Notes: a model not told the origin generated them from the sequence alone. Positions 1 through 8,413 are shown, numbered from the stretch's first letter. The stretch: DNA of 18,532 nucleotides from an uncultured Flavobacteriales bacterium (GCA_937911795.1 CALDPJ010000397.1:1-18532), one strand, 5' to 3'. Made by a program: numbers and translations.

Positions 1-1
1 C

Positions 2-688
2 GACGCGGTAACCGGAACCACTACTTTGCTTCGAAGCAAAGAAGACGCACATGACTACCGGTATTTCCCTGAGCCCGATTTGCAGCCACTGACTGTGAGT
101 CGCGAGCATATTGAAGAAATTCGAAAATTGCTCCCCCCCCTGCCCGCTGAGCTGATCATCAAATACACCAGTGAAATGGGCTTATCGGATTATGACGCGC
201 GCGTTCTGACCGAGAATAAATCCATTGCCCTCTATTTTGAAGAACTTGTGAGGCACACGAAGGAATATAAGTCGGCAGCAAACTGGATTATGGGTGATGT
301 AAAATCTTACCTCAATCAGAACGGTATCAGCATAGAAGAATTTCCGCTTCCGGCGAAGAATATTGCTGAATTGATCGAAGCAATTAAAAGCGGTAAAATC
401 AGCAACAGCGTAGCCAGCCAGAACGTATTTCCGGCGATGATTAAGTCACCTGACAAAACACCATTGGACCTCGCGCAATCGCTGAATCTGCTACAGGACA
501 GCGACGAAAACCGACTTCAGGAGCTGGCGCAACAAGCGCTGGATAAATATCCGGATAAAGTCGCAGCGTATAAAGCGGGCAATAAAGGGCTGATGGGTTT
601 GTTTATGGGTGAAGTAATGAAATTGTCCAACAGAACAGCTGACCCAAAAGCCACCAGTAAAATAATTCAATCGTTGTTAGAAAAATGA
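2..688 (+). CDS. gatB: Asp-tRNA(Asn)/Glu-tRNA(Gln) amidotransferase subunit B, 3' part (5' end outside window)
   Basis: GatB is the subunit of the GatCAB amidotransferase that binds tRNA and activates the misacylated Glu or Asp, so that Gln-tRNA(Gln) or Asn-tRNA(Asn) can form. The reading frame is open from the window edge, so about 228 C-terminal residues are seen and the first half is missing. The diagnostic GatB signature RSKEDAHDYRYFPEPDL lies at about positions 32-82, just before the linker. The rest is the helical tail and GatB/YqeY-type domain, ending near LSNRTADPKATSKIIQSLLEK-like sequence typical of the family C-terminus. An internal TTG at position 26 is not the real start, because the signature continues upstream in frame (DAVTGTTT). 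The stop overlaps the next gene's ATG (ATGA), which suggests translational coupling. A run of eight C at 133-140 leaves the frame intact. Family assignment is firm. Confidence 0.96.
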   Translation, partial: DAVTGTTTLLRSKEDAHDYRYFPEPDLQPLTVSREHIEEIRKLLPPLPAELIIKYTSEMGLSDYDARVLTENKSIALYFEELVRHTKEYKSAANWIMGDVKSYLNQNGISIEEFPLPAKNIAELIEAIKSGKISNSVASQNVFPAMIKSPDKTPLDLAQSLNLLQDSDENRLQELAQQALDKYPDKVAAYKAGNKGLMGLFMGEVMKLSNRTADPKATSKIIQSLLEK

Positions 689-1824
689 GAAAATCAAAAA
701 CCACTATGAAATACTCTATTATATTATTCGCTCTTGTTTTTGCTGCTTGCAACAATGTCAGTAACTCAAACGAAGGGATTTCCGGGGAGCTGGAAAACGG
801 CGGCGGCCAGACCATCGTTCTGAATCACATTCAGAATAATTCAACCAACGTACTCGATTCAGCACGCATTGAGGAAAACGGAAGTTTTGCATTTTCGGTC
901 AGACCAGGTTCACTGGATTTTTACACACTCGTTCTGAACAATCAGCAAATCGTTCTTTTAACCGACAGCACCGAAAACATCCGAATCACAGGAGATGCAG
1001 AAAATCTATTGGACACTTATGATGTTTCGGGTTCTGAGCATTCAAAAATTCTGCGTGATTACTACGCCGGTTCAAAAGAGTACAGACATCGCCTTGACTC
1101 CATTCAACAAGCCTTTCAGGCCGTAGCGCAAGCCGGAGATCCGCAAAAGCAACAGGAATTAATCGCCGGTTTTGAAGAAACCCGGGGTGAGTATCAGAAA
1201 TACCAGATTTCATTTCTTGAACAACACAGCAATTCACCGGCTGCCATTTCTATTCTTGGAGAGCTTAATCCGGAAGAGAATCTGGAAATATTCAAGAAGG
1301 TACAGAGCGGAATTGCAGATGTATTTTCTGACCATCTCTACTACAGCATGCTCAGTAATCAGATTGCAGAAGCAGAGAAAAAACTGGCCTCTACTGCAAA
1401 TCTGCAGCCTGGAAAACAAGCCCCTGAAATTGAATTGCCTAATCCTGATGGAAAAGTTATTCCGCTTTCTTCGTTGCGTGGAAAAGTGGTATTGATTGAT
1501 TTCTGGGCTTCGTGGTGCAAGCCTTGTCGCAGAGAAAATCCGAACGTGGTAAAGATGTACAACGAATACGTAGCCGATGGTTTTGAGATCTACGGCGTTT
1601 CTCTGGATCGCGACAAAGATAAATGGGTACAGGCCATTCAACAGGATGGTTTAACCTGGCCTCAGGTTAGTGACTTGAAATTCTGGAATAGTGCGGCGGC
1701 GCAACTGTATAGCGTCAGCAGCATACCGCACACTGTATTAATTGATCGCGACGGGAAAATTATTGCCACCGGACTGCGTGGTCAATCATTGGAAGCCAAG
1801 GTAAAGGAAAGCCTGGCGAGCTAA
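685..1824 (+). CDS. TlpA/ResA-like thioredoxin-fold lipoprotein with a DUF4369-like N-terminal region
   Basis: This is a probable envelope thiol-disulfide oxidoreductase or thioredoxin-like lipoprotein of 379 residues. The N-terminus has a short basic region, a hydrophobic core and a lipobox-like FAAC with Cys22, so the mature protein should be lipid-anchored. Residues 32-110 resemble the beta-rich DUF4369 domain common before TlpA domains in Bacteroidota. Residues 115-235 are helical linker. The thioredoxin domain runs from about 243 to 379 and holds the active-site WCKPC (Cys278, Cys281) inside DFWASWCKPCRRENP, and the cis-Pro segment SSIPHTVLID. ATG 685 overlaps the gatB stop; a second ATG at 706 also leaves a good signal peptide and could be the true start. 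Substrate is unknown. Partners in other Bacteroidota are often cytochrome-maturation or oxidative-folding systems, but nothing nearby shows which. Confidence 0.9.
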   Translation: MRKSKTTMKYSIILFALVFAACNNVSNSNEGISGELENGGGQTIVLNHIQNNSTNVLDSARIEENGSFAFSVRPGSLDFYTLVLNNQQIVLLTDSTENIRITGDAENLLDTYDVSGSEHSKILRDYYAGSKEYRHRLDSIQQAFQAVAQAGDPQKQQELIAGFEETRGEYQKYQISFLEQHSNSPAAISILGELNPEENLEIFKKVQSGIADVFSDHLYYSMLSNQIAEAEKKLASTANLQPGKQAPEIELPNPDGKVIPLSSLRGKVVLIDFWASWCKPCRRENPNVVKMYNEYVADGFEIYGVSLDRDKDKWVQAIQQDGLTWPQVSDLKFWNSAAAQLYSVSSIPHTVLIDRDGKIIATGLRGQSLEAKVKESLAS

Positions 1825-1878
1825 TGCTCGTTTGACTCCTTCTCAAATTCAGGCTCGATTGAACTTTCCGGAGTTGAG

Positions 1879-1909
1879 TTTTGATGGTAATTTTCCTCAG
1901 ATAAATTTT
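1879..1909 (+). promoter_or_regulatory. Candidate Bacteroidota-type promoter for lpxH
   Basis: TTTTG at 1879-1883 is followed, after 18 nt, by TAAATTTT at 1902-1909. This fits the Bacteroidota -33/-7 pattern TTTG-N17..19-TAnnTTTG with one mismatch in the last base. It sits 20 nt before the TTG start of the LpxH gene, in the only intergenic gap upstream of it. The AT-rich context makes chance matches possible. Confidence 0.4.
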
Positions 1910-1929
1910 CGACCCCTGAGTCGCTAAAA

Positions 1930-2697
1930 TTGAACAGATCTAAAATATATTTTGCCTCGGACTTTCATCTCGGCGCTCCGGATTTTGAAAAAAGTCTGAT
2001 CCGCGAGAAAAAAGTTGTTGCCTGGCTCGACCAGATCAAATCCGATGCTGCAGAAGTATTTTTAGTCGGTGATGTCTTCGATTTCTGGTTCGAATACAAA
2101 ACGGTGGTTCCCCGTGGCCATGTGCGCCTGCTCGGCAAAATAGCAGAGCTGACCGACGCAGGAATACCGGTCCATTTTTTTATCGGAAACCACGACATGT
2201 GGGTGTTTGATTATCTACCAAAAGAAACCGGAGTAATCGTACACAAAGAACCGATACAGCGCACCTTTGGCTCCAAAAGGTTTTTCATTGGCCACGGTGA
2301 CGGACTCGGACCGGGCGACCACGGATACAAGTTCATCAAGAAGGTTTTTCGAAATAAGGTATGCCAATGGTTGTTTGCCCGGCTACATCCGAATCTTGGA
2401 ATTGGTATGGCTAATTTTTGGAGCAAAACCAGCCGGTCGCACACTGGAGATGGTGATCGTAAATTTCTTGGCGAAACAAACGAATGGCTGGCCATTTACT
2501 CCAAAGAGATTCTGAAGGAAAACCATTTCGATTACTTCATATTCGGTCATCGTCATTTGCCCATGGAAATCCGCGTTGGTGAAAACAGCCTGTATATGAA
2601 TCTGGGCGACTGGATCAATCACTTCACTTATGCTGTTTTCGATGGAGAAAATTTGAAGATGCATACCTTCGGAAAACCTCCTGTAAAGTTGGTTTAG
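1930..2697 (+). CDS. lpxH: UDP-2,3-diacylglucosamine diphosphatase (LpxH-type metallophosphatase)
   Basis: LpxH hydrolyses UDP-2,3-diacylglucosamine to lipid X plus UMP in the lipid A (Raetz) pathway, at the cytoplasmic face of the inner membrane. The 255-residue protein has the full metallophosphoesterase motif set: D11-x-H13 (SDFHLG), D48 in GDVFDFW, GNHD with N87 and H88, H122 in GHGDG, and H207/H209 in FGHRH. Residues 130-170 form the helical, Arg/Lys-rich lid expected for binding acylated substrate. The best start is TTG at 1930: the frame closes upstream at 1888-1890, no ATG or GTG lies between, and the conserved core begins only six residues in. It converges on the minus-strand gene at 2805 with a terminator between. 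A related non-LpxH metallophosphatase is possible, but the length and lid favour LpxH. Confidence 0.88.
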   Translation: MNRSKIYFASDFHLGAPDFEKSLIREKKVVAWLDQIKSDAAEVFLVGDVFDFWFEYKTVVPRGHVRLLGKIAELTDAGIPVHFFIGNHDMWVFDYLPKETGVIVHKEPIQRTFGSKRFFIGHGDGLGPGDHGYKFIKKVFRNKVCQWLFARLHPNLGIGMANFWSKTSRSHTGDGDRKFLGETNEWLAIYSKEILKENHFDYFIFGHRHLPMEIRVGENSLYMNLGDWINHFTYAVFDGENLKMHTFGKPPVKLV

Positions 2698-2753
2698 TGG
2701 TCCGATCACCAGTTCCAACACAACTCTTATTTTCTGTTGAAGCACCCTACAAA

Positions 2754-2783
2754 AAAAGCCTTCCCCGGTTGGAGAAGGCTTTT
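2754..2783. terminator. Bidirectional intrinsic terminator between convergent genes
   Basis: AAAAGCCTTC (2754-2763) pairs perfectly with GAAGGCTTTT (2774-2783), giving a 10-bp stem with a 10-nt loop. The stem is flanked by an A tract (2751-2757) and a T tract (2780-2783), so the hairpin can end transcription both from lpxH on the plus strand and from the secreted-protein gene ending at 2805 on the minus strand. The minus-direction U tract is longer (7 versus 4). Confidence 0.85.
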
Positions 2784-2804
2784 CTATAGGATTCTGTTTC
2801 AGAA

Positions 2805-5800
2805 TTATTTTGTCACAATGAATTTTCCGGTTTCTCTTTCTCCGCCTGCTTCAAGTACCAGAATATAAGTTCCGGCCGTTAAACGTGCGGCATCGAACGA
2901 CAATTTATGCTCCCCTACGGGCAGGTTATTGCGGTCGATGTTATGAACCATTTTTCCATTGATGGTAAAAATACTTACCCGAACATCTTCTGGATTATTC
3001 AGTTTGAATTCTACCCATCCCTGAGTATTCATCGGATTCGGGAAAATAGTCAGGTTGCTCAATACAGGAAGATCCCCCAAGTTACCCGGAACATTATCAT
3101 CAATACTCGTATTTGGCTGAAAATAATCGCCGTTATTAAAAATACCACGTCCATGAGTACCCGCATAGATTATTTCTGAGTTTGTTACTTCCCATGCTTC
3201 ACGGTATTGCTGACGTAAATCCAAAACAGGAACGCGATCCATCATTCCGCCGTTTTCTTCTATCCAGGTATCACCGCCATCATTGGTTCTGAAAATTCCG
3301 ACTTCGGTTCCTATTACGATCACATCCGGATCGTGCTTAGCGATGACACATGAATATACAGGCATCCTGTTGAGCGGAGCATCAATATTCCAAATACTAC
3401 TAAATGTATTTGCAGAGGTCGCACTGGCTGCATTCATAGACACCAGTACTTTATCTGTTGTTCCGTATTGCATTCTTGTAACAACCACCATTTCAGATGC
3501 CGGTTCAGCATCCGGTCCACCAGTTCCCTCAGAATAATCAACAGCGATATCACTTATAGGAGCCCCGCCAGAAATTAATGTTTGCGTAGTTAGATTTTCG
3601 AGATCTTCAGTGTGGTAAACCTGATTAAAGCCGGAAATCCGGGTAAGGCTTCCATTGACAGTTCCAACATAGAGATGATTCCTATCGGGAGACCATTCAA
3701 GACAGTTAACCATTCCGCTGATATTTGCCACATTCCAGTATTCAGGTTCTATTGTGGTATTGAGCACATCGCGTGTCACATATATTCCCTGCCCGTTCCC
3801 GAAACCAACCACAAACAATGATTGAACCGGGTCTATTAGTAATAAGGAATCTCCATAAAAGGTAGATGAAGTTTGAGTTATAATCGTATCCTCAACCTCT
3901 TCGGTGAGATAAGTATATGTTGTGTCATAGAAATATTCTGTACTGAAGTCAACAATCGTGTCAGTTATTTCGCACAGAAGGGTATCCTGATATACTACAA
4001 TTGTGTCGAGATGAACACAGAATAATTCGCCCATAAATAAATTACAGGTATCAATAAAAGTTGTATCGAGCGGAAGATTGAAAGTGTCGCAATCCTCAAT
4101 ATAGGTTGTATCAATAGGTGTTAATACAGAATCTACCAGTTCTATATCTATAATTGTTTCTGTGGTATCAATGAACACGAAAAAAGTAGTGTCGTTAACA
4201 AAACCTTCCTGATAGTAATACATGTTTTCCTCAAGTTGCGTCCAAAGTTCTCGTTGGTCTGAAACAGAATGATGAAGAATCCATGTGCCCGCAGGTACGT
4301 AACCCAGAGTAACCGTTCCATCTTCCCACTCCTCTTGCTGAGGAACGAAATTAGAATAGAGCGTATCTACTTGCCACATGGTACCGCGGGTAGAGTATGG
4401 GTCATTTTCTGTTTCTACCAATCGAACATTCGTTGTAAAATCACCGGATTGGGCCAGGGGTGAAATATTTTCACCGAATTCACCGCCCAGTGATCGTAAA
4501 ACATTACCATTCTGACTGGACCCAATTACCATGGATGGTCTAACGAATGAAATTTCACAATCGAATCCATCTCCTCCAAATAACTCGACACCATTATTCG
4601 GACTCACGCCTAATTGATTTTGATATAGCGTTCCGTTATCCTGTGTTCCACCAACAGTTCTGTCATCGTTGGAGTGGGCAATCCCATAGAATTGGGTGGT
4701 TACATATCCTTGGTTAACGGGAAAGAACATAGGCAGATTCGAAGTTGCCATGTTATTTGAACGGAAAAACCCTCCATCCGTAGCGGCATAAAATACATTG
4801 TTAGAATCCCAAACAAAGAAGTGAATATCAGGGTGTACTGCAAACGGATTGATATAGTTTGTGGAATACACACTGCGCTGTTCCCAGTTTGCAAGAGCAG
4901 GTGTGTTTCCTGTTATAGTATGGCTGTATATGATTAATCCACCAATAAATATTTGCTTAGGATTGAGAGGGTTTACGACGATTGCACAATCCCATACCCC
5001 TTGTCCGCCGGGTCCACCGAATGGCTGGAAAGGTGTCATTGGATTAGTTGTAACATCCTGCGCAATCCGATACCAGGTTTCTCCCCTGTCAAAAGAGGCT
5101 ACAACACCTTTCAAACTTTGGTTGCTATTTACAGCAACAGCATAGAGATAATCTGCATCTGATGGTGCGATCGCAAATTCGATACGGGCATTATTCTGAC
5201 CCGCACCGAGTATATTCGGACCTCCGTTAACGAGAGTTTGATTATTAAAATTAGTAAAGATTTCGCCCCCGTCTGTAGACATATAGCCCACATTTCCAAT
5301 AGAAGCAAGAATTACCTGACCGTCTTTAGATATATGAACATCTTCACAGGGTAAAGCATTTTGTGGCAAAGTGGCCGGTCGATCTTCCAGATCTTCATTA
5401 CCATTACCATGAATGTATATATCCAATCCGCGATTATGTGCAATCCAAAGTTTCTCGGGATTATTCGGATCAACAACAATTGCATCTACAGTAATCCAGT
5501 CTGATTGCGTATTAAGTGGGGATGGAGAAAACACATTTTCCCAGTTCTCTCCGGACGCATCAGTTGATCGCCATACTCCCCCTCCGACAAAACCGGCAGT
5601 ACCGGCTCCACTCCATGGAAAATATTCGTGCTGTGAGCCTGTACCAATGTAATAGATTCCACTCCCGGTACGGGCAATGGAGGTAATCATCATGTGCTGA
5701 TAAAAATCCGGGTGTTTATTAAACGAATTAACCGGTTCCCAGTTATTTCCACCGTTGAAAGACTGCCATAGACCTCCTGATACACCACCACCAATCAGAT

Positions 5801-6149
5801 GACTATCATTCTCCGGATTAATCCAGATTGCCCGGGATCTTCCTCCGATGTTATCTGGCCCCAGAGAGTTCCACTCCATATCGTTATCCCTTCCCTTTTT
5901 GTCAGAGTACCGCTTCAGTGCACGACGGGTTTCCATTATATCTTCATGCTCAATTTGGCCGGTGAAGTAATTCTTCTTCATTTCCCACTGCACCTGCATT
6001 GCCCCGTGCGCATCATATTGCATATGTGCCCTGGCACTTCGAGGCTTATAAATGGCTACGTGGTCAGTGTTTCCAAAAGGATTCCACATAGTAAAGATGA
6101 GTGCAAAGGTCGCGATCCCACCAGTTGTAACGAGTAACAGTTTCTTCAT
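2805..6149 (-). CDS. Large secreted BNR/VPS10-like beta-propeller protein with T9SS C-terminal sorting domain
   Basis: This is an exported protein of 1114 residues, probably surface-exposed or released through the type IX secretion system. A signal peptide (MKKLLLVTTGG..., hydrophobic to about residue 22) begins at ATG 6149. A longer frame starts at TTG 6173, but it adds only a polar stretch and is less likely. The body resembles sialidase/VPS10/xyloglucanase propellers, with Asp-box motifs such as SFNGGNNW (about 130-137), STDGGEIF, SFDRGETW and RTNDGGDTW. The opening WNSLGPDNIGGRSRAI is typical of this Bacteroidota family. Between the propeller halves lies an Asp-Thr-rich insert (about residues 651-760; DNA 3870-4200). 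The last 80-odd residues (DNA 2808-3060) form a type A sorting domain: NLTIFPNP opening, then VSIFTINGK, LPVGEHKL, LTAGTYILVLE and a basic end GKFIVTK. The T9SS removes such tails at the surface. No catalytic residues can be named; a binding or adhesive role is as likely as an enzymatic one. Confidence 0.9.
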   Translation of the reverse strand: MKKLLLVTTGGIATFALIFTMWNPFGNTDHVAIYKPRSARAHMQYDAHGAMQVQWEMKKNYFTGQIEHEDIMETRRALKRYSDKKGRDNDMEWNSLGPDNIGGRSRAIWINPENDSHLIGGGVSGGLWQSFNGGNNWEPVNSFNKHPDFYQHMMITSIARTGSGIYYIGTGSQHEYFPWSGAGTAGFVGGGVWRSTDASGENWENVFSPSPLNTQSDWITVDAIVVDPNNPEKLWIAHNRGLDIYIHGNGNEDLEDRPATLPQNALPCEDVHISKDGQVILASIGNVGYMSTDGGEIFTNFNNQTLVNGGPNILGAGQNNARIEFAIAPSDADYLYAVAVNSNQSLKGVVASFDRGETWYRIAQDVTTNPMTPFQPFGGPGGQGVWDCAIVVNPLNPKQIFIGGLIIYSHTITGNTPALANWEQRSVYSTNYINPFAVHPDIHFFVWDSNNVFYAATDGGFFRSNNMATSNLPMFFPVNQGYVTTQFYGIAHSNDDRTVGGTQDNGTLYQNQLGVSPNNGVELFGGDGFDCEISFVRPSMVIGSSQNGNVLRSLGGEFGENISPLAQSGDFTTNVRLVETENDPYSTRGTMWQVDTLYSNFVPQQEEWEDGTVTLGYVPAGTWILHHSVSDQRELWTQLEENMYYYQEGFVNDTTFFVFIDTTETIIDIELVDSVLTPIDTTYIEDCDTFNLPLDTTFIDTCNLFMGELFCVHLDTIVVYQDTLLCEITDTIVDFSTEYFYDTTYTYLTEEVEDTIITQTSSTFYGDSLLLIDPVQSLFVVGFGNGQGIYVTRDVLNTTIEPEYWNVANISGMVNCLEWSPDRNHLYVGTVNGSLTRISGFNQVYHTEDLENLTTQTLISGGAPISDIAVDYSEGTGGPDAEPASEMVVVTRMQYGTTDKVLVSMNAASATSANTFSSIWNIDAPLNRMPVYSCVIAKHDPDVIVIGTEVGIFRTNDGGDTWIEENGGMMDRVPVLDLRQQYREAWEVTNSEIIYAGTHGRGIFNNGDYFQPNTSIDDNVPGNLGDLPVLSNLTIFPNPMNTQGWVEFKLNNPEDVRVSIFTINGKMVHNIDRNNLPVGEHKLSFDAARLTAGTYILVLEAGGERETGKFIVTK

Positions 6150-6316
6150 TTTGATTTGTTTTCTATTTCGCAACTATTTGTTTTTCAAAAATTTGTCGGT
6201 CATTCAATAAAATTTAAACGACCGTGCCTCAAACAAGGCCTGAAAATTACGAATTTTAAACAGGTTTCGTGACTCAAACCTTTTGCAAACTATGCAATTT
6301 TTTACACTTCTTAGAT

Positions 6317-7183
6317 TTAGAACAGGTGTTTTTCGGCGTGATACGATGATCGGACCAGCGGACCGCTTTCGACAAAACGGAATCCCAACTCCAATCCCAG
6401 AGTTTCATATTCTTTGAAAATTGCCGGGGTAACAAATTCTGCAACAGGCAAATGACTTTTTGTCGGCTGTAGGTATTGACCGAGGGTTAGAACATCCACC
6501 CCAACACTGCGCAGATCCTGCATGGTCTCTACCACTTCTTCCTGCTTTTCTCCTAATCCTAACATGACACCTGATTTAGTTTTCATCCCAGCTTTTTTTA
6601 GCCTACGAAGCACTTCAAGGCTTCTGTCATACTTTGCCTGAATGCGTACTGCTTTGGTCATCCGTCTTACGGTTTCGAGATTATGGGAGACAATCTCAGG
6701 AGCTACATCAATGATTCGCTGCAAATTATCCCATTTCCCGGCAAAATCCGGAATTAATGTTTCCAATGTAGTTTCTGGTGATAACTCCCGAATTTTCTGA
6801 ACTGTTTCGGCCCATATAATTGAACCACCATCCGAAAGGTCATCCCGGTCAACAGACGTAATTACGGCATGTTTCACTTTCATAAGTTTCACAGATTTAG
6901 CCACCCGCAGCGGTTCAAATGCATCTACCCCTTCCGGCTTTCCGGTAGCTACGGCGCAAAATCCGCACGAACGGGTGCAGATATTGCCAAGTATCATAAA
7001 AGTTGCCGTTCCCGCCCCCCAACATTCACCCATATTGGGGCAATTTCCACTTTCACATATGGTGTGTAACTTATGTTCTGAAACAATATCGCGAACTTCT
7101 TTATATGCCTGACCTGTGGGAAGTTTTACACGCAACCATGCCGGCTTTCTGCTTCTTTCTACCTCTCCAATCACCTCTTTCAT
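6317..7183 (-). CDS. lipA: Lipoyl synthase
   Basis: LipA is a radical SAM enzyme that inserts two sulfurs into octanoyl groups on lipoyl domains of 2-oxoacid dehydrogenases and the glycine cleavage system. The 288-residue protein is full length. It carries both iron-sulfur cluster motifs: the auxiliary cluster C43-x4-C48-x5-C54 (CESGNCPNMGEC) and the radical SAM C69-x3-C73-x2-C76 (CTRSCGFC). The C-terminal RSSYHAEKH (Arg278-Ser279-Ser280) provides the conserved serine ligand of the auxiliary cluster. Other hallmarks are VDRDDLSDGG, DFAGK, HNLETV, SGVMLGLGE and LTLGQYLQPT. Its ATG overlaps the stop of the upstream outer-membrane-like gene (7180-7183), so the two are probably co-transcribed and coupled. 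No separate promoter for lipA is visible. Confidence 0.98.
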   Translation of the reverse strand: MKEVIGEVERSRKPAWLRVKLPTGQAYKEVRDIVSEHKLHTICESGNCPNMGECWGAGTATFMILGNICTRSCGFCAVATGKPEGVDAFEPLRVAKSVKLMKVKHAVITSVDRDDLSDGGSIIWAETVQKIRELSPETTLETLIPDFAGKWDNLQRIIDVAPEIVSHNLETVRRMTKAVRIQAKYDRSLEVLRRLKKAGMKTKSGVMLGLGEKQEEVVETMQDLRSVGVDVLTLGQYLQPTKSHLPVAEFVTPAIFKEYETLGLELGFRFVESGPLVRSSYHAEKHLF

Positions 7184-7947
7184 TTAGTTTTGTTGTATTT
7201 TTTTCCAAACATCAGGCTGATGTAAAAATTCAGGAAGAATTGCCGGTTTTCAGATCCTTCAAGTGCCATAATCGGAATTTTTTTACCATAGCCGTCAAAA
7301 GCAACGCCTGCCTCAAGCGCTTTCACCCCGGTCTTATTATTCGAATACTCGAAGAACAATCCGAAATTGGCATGAAGTCCCGGATGAAACACAACTTCTC
7401 CCCAACCCATTAATCCTGAAGCCCGGCCGTAAATATCTTCGTGGTAATGCTTGTTAACATCATAGCGTTCAACGTTAATAGTACGGGAGGTTGAAGTAGG
7501 CCCGTCTCTTAATATTTCGAGATAGACCGGCTTAGCCAGACCCAGAGAAGGTCCGATTGACCATGAATAACCTACCTCCACACCATTTTTCCGCAATTTA
7601 TCGCTCAACACTTTCTTATAGCCCCAGGAAGGACGAACTACGTAAAACGAAAATTGCTTACCATAAAAGTACCCACGGGCATCCTCGTAAAATGGGTTGA
7701 AACTTTTTACCTGCTTGTGGCTGTTGATGCCAACGATTTCCAGCTTAAGCCTTCTGGCTTTAAAGGCGGTTCTATTTTTCTGTATGTTGAAATTCAGGCC
7801 CCACCCAGCAGTGTGTATATTGATGCCTCCATACCATTGGTGCTTGTATATCACCATGGTTTCATCATAAATAGTTTCCTGGGCTACGGCAGATACACCT
7901 GAACCCAACATCCACAACATTACTATTAATTTAAACCCTTTTTTCAT
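7180..7947 (-). CDS. Exported, probable outer-membrane beta-barrel protein of unknown function
   Basis: The protein has 255 residues and a clear signal peptide (MKKGFKLIVMLWMLGSGVSAVAQ, cleavage likely after residue 22 or 23). The mature part is rich in alternating aromatic and polar strands (GGINIHTAGWGLNFN, FSFYVVRPSWGY, VEVGYSWSIGPSLGL, HANFGLFFEYS, FFLNFYISLMFG). This fits a small outer-membrane barrel, and the basic end KKYNKTK follows a hydrophobic last strand. I do not recognise a named family. The gene overlaps lipA by 4 nt and probably leads the operon. It diverges from the OsmC-family gene, with about 55 bp between the two preferred starts. A link between an outer-membrane protein and lipoate synthesis is not implied by the sequence. 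Confidence 0.8.
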   Translation of the reverse strand: MKKGFKLIVMLWMLGSGVSAVAQETIYDETMVIYKHQWYGGINIHTAGWGLNFNIQKNRTAFKARRLKLEIVGINSHKQVKSFNPFYEDARGYFYGKQFSFYVVRPSWGYKKVLSDKLRKNGVEVGYSWSIGPSLGLAKPVYLEILRDGPTSTSRTINVERYDVNKHYHEDIYGRASGLMGWGEVVFHPGLHANFGLFFEYSNNKTGVKALEAGVAFDGYGKKIPIMALEGSENRQFFLNFYISLMFGKKYNKTK

Positions 7948-7960
7948 GAGAAATACCTCA

Positions 7961-7968
7961 CAAAGTTA
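7961..7968 (-). promoter_or_regulatory. Candidate -7 promoter element for the outer-membrane protein/lipA operon
   Basis: On the minus strand this reads TAACTTTG, an exact match to the Bacteroidota -7 consensus TAnnTTTG, 13 nt before the ATG at 7947. A TTTTTG (7981-7986) lies upstream but only 12 nt away instead of 17-19, so the -33 element is imperfect. If it works, the 5' leader would be only several nucleotides long. Confidence 0.4.
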
Positions 7969-8002
7969 TACATTAAAGGTCAAAAACCGACATTTGCCAT
8001 CT

Positions 8003-8413
8003 ATGACAACAGCAACTATAAAGTATCTCGGAAATTTAAGGACCGAATCTCTGCATCACGAAAGTAATTCGACGATTTTTTCGGATGCTCCAAAGGACAA
8101 CAATGGCAATGGTGAAAATTTTTCACCAACAGATCTTACCGCCGTTTCATTGGCTTCCTGCATGCTCACTGTGATGGGGATTAGTGCCGCAAAAAAGGGA
8201 TATAATTTCACAGAGGCTTCTGCCACAGTTCAAAAAACAATGGGCACAGCACCGAGAAGAATTGTTCGACTGGAAATTCAGGTTAGGGTAAAAGATGAAG
8301 CGTATACGGATGAGCAGAAACACTCGCTGAAACAGATTGCAAAAAAATGTCCGGTTGCGCTAAGTCTGCACCCGGACATCGTTCAGGAAGTATATTTTGA
8401 ATTCTATCAATAA
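8003..8413 (+). CDS. OsmC/Ohr-family peroxiredoxin-like protein
   Basis: OsmC-family proteins reduce organic hydroperoxides with a redox-active cysteine pair. From ATG 8003 the protein has 136 residues, the usual family length. Cys53 lies in FSPTDLTAVSLASCMLT and Cys116 in KKCPVALSLHPDI, the two expected catalytic positions. The N-terminal KYLGNLRTESLHHESN segment matches the YhfA/OsmC type rather than Ohr. An in-frame ATG at 7946 would add 19 residues (basic and Ser/Thr-rich) and overlap the start codon of the divergent gene; I prefer 8003 because the family core begins there. No other stress gene is adjacent. It converges on the small lipoprotein gene, and I saw no convincing terminator between them. 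Confidence 0.9.
   Translation: MTTATIKYLGNLRTESLHHESNSTIFSDAPKDNNGNGENFSPTDLTAVSLASCMLTVMGISAAKKGYNFTEASATVQKTMGTAPRRIVRLEIQVRVKDEAYTDEQKHSLKQIAKKCPVALSLHPDIVQEVYFEFYQ

Noticed and set aside
133..140. Run of eight C in gatB as a possible phase-variation tract or sequencing error.
   Set aside because: The GatB frame is intact on both sides and the gene is a core translation gene, so switching is improbable.
1821..1932. Minus-strand open frame filling the lpxH-upstream gap, coding an acidic, Ser/Asn/Glu-rich tail and ending exactly at the stop of the thioredoxin-like gene.
   Set aside because: It has no ATG, GTG or TTG start, is closed by a stop inside the lpxH coding strand, and covers a good promoter candidate. 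Low-complexity composition of an AT-rich gap explains it better.
4861..5162. Plus-strand open frames opposite the propeller gene.
   Set aside because: They are antisense shadows of a gene with clear domain motifs and have no features of their own.
6216..6300. Short inverted repeats (GCCT/AGGC at about 6226-6239; TTGCA/TGCAA-type near 6283-6297) upstream of the secreted propeller gene, considered as operator or terminator.
   Set aside because: Stems are only 4-5 bp with no T tract, and I could not find a matching promoter to give them meaning.
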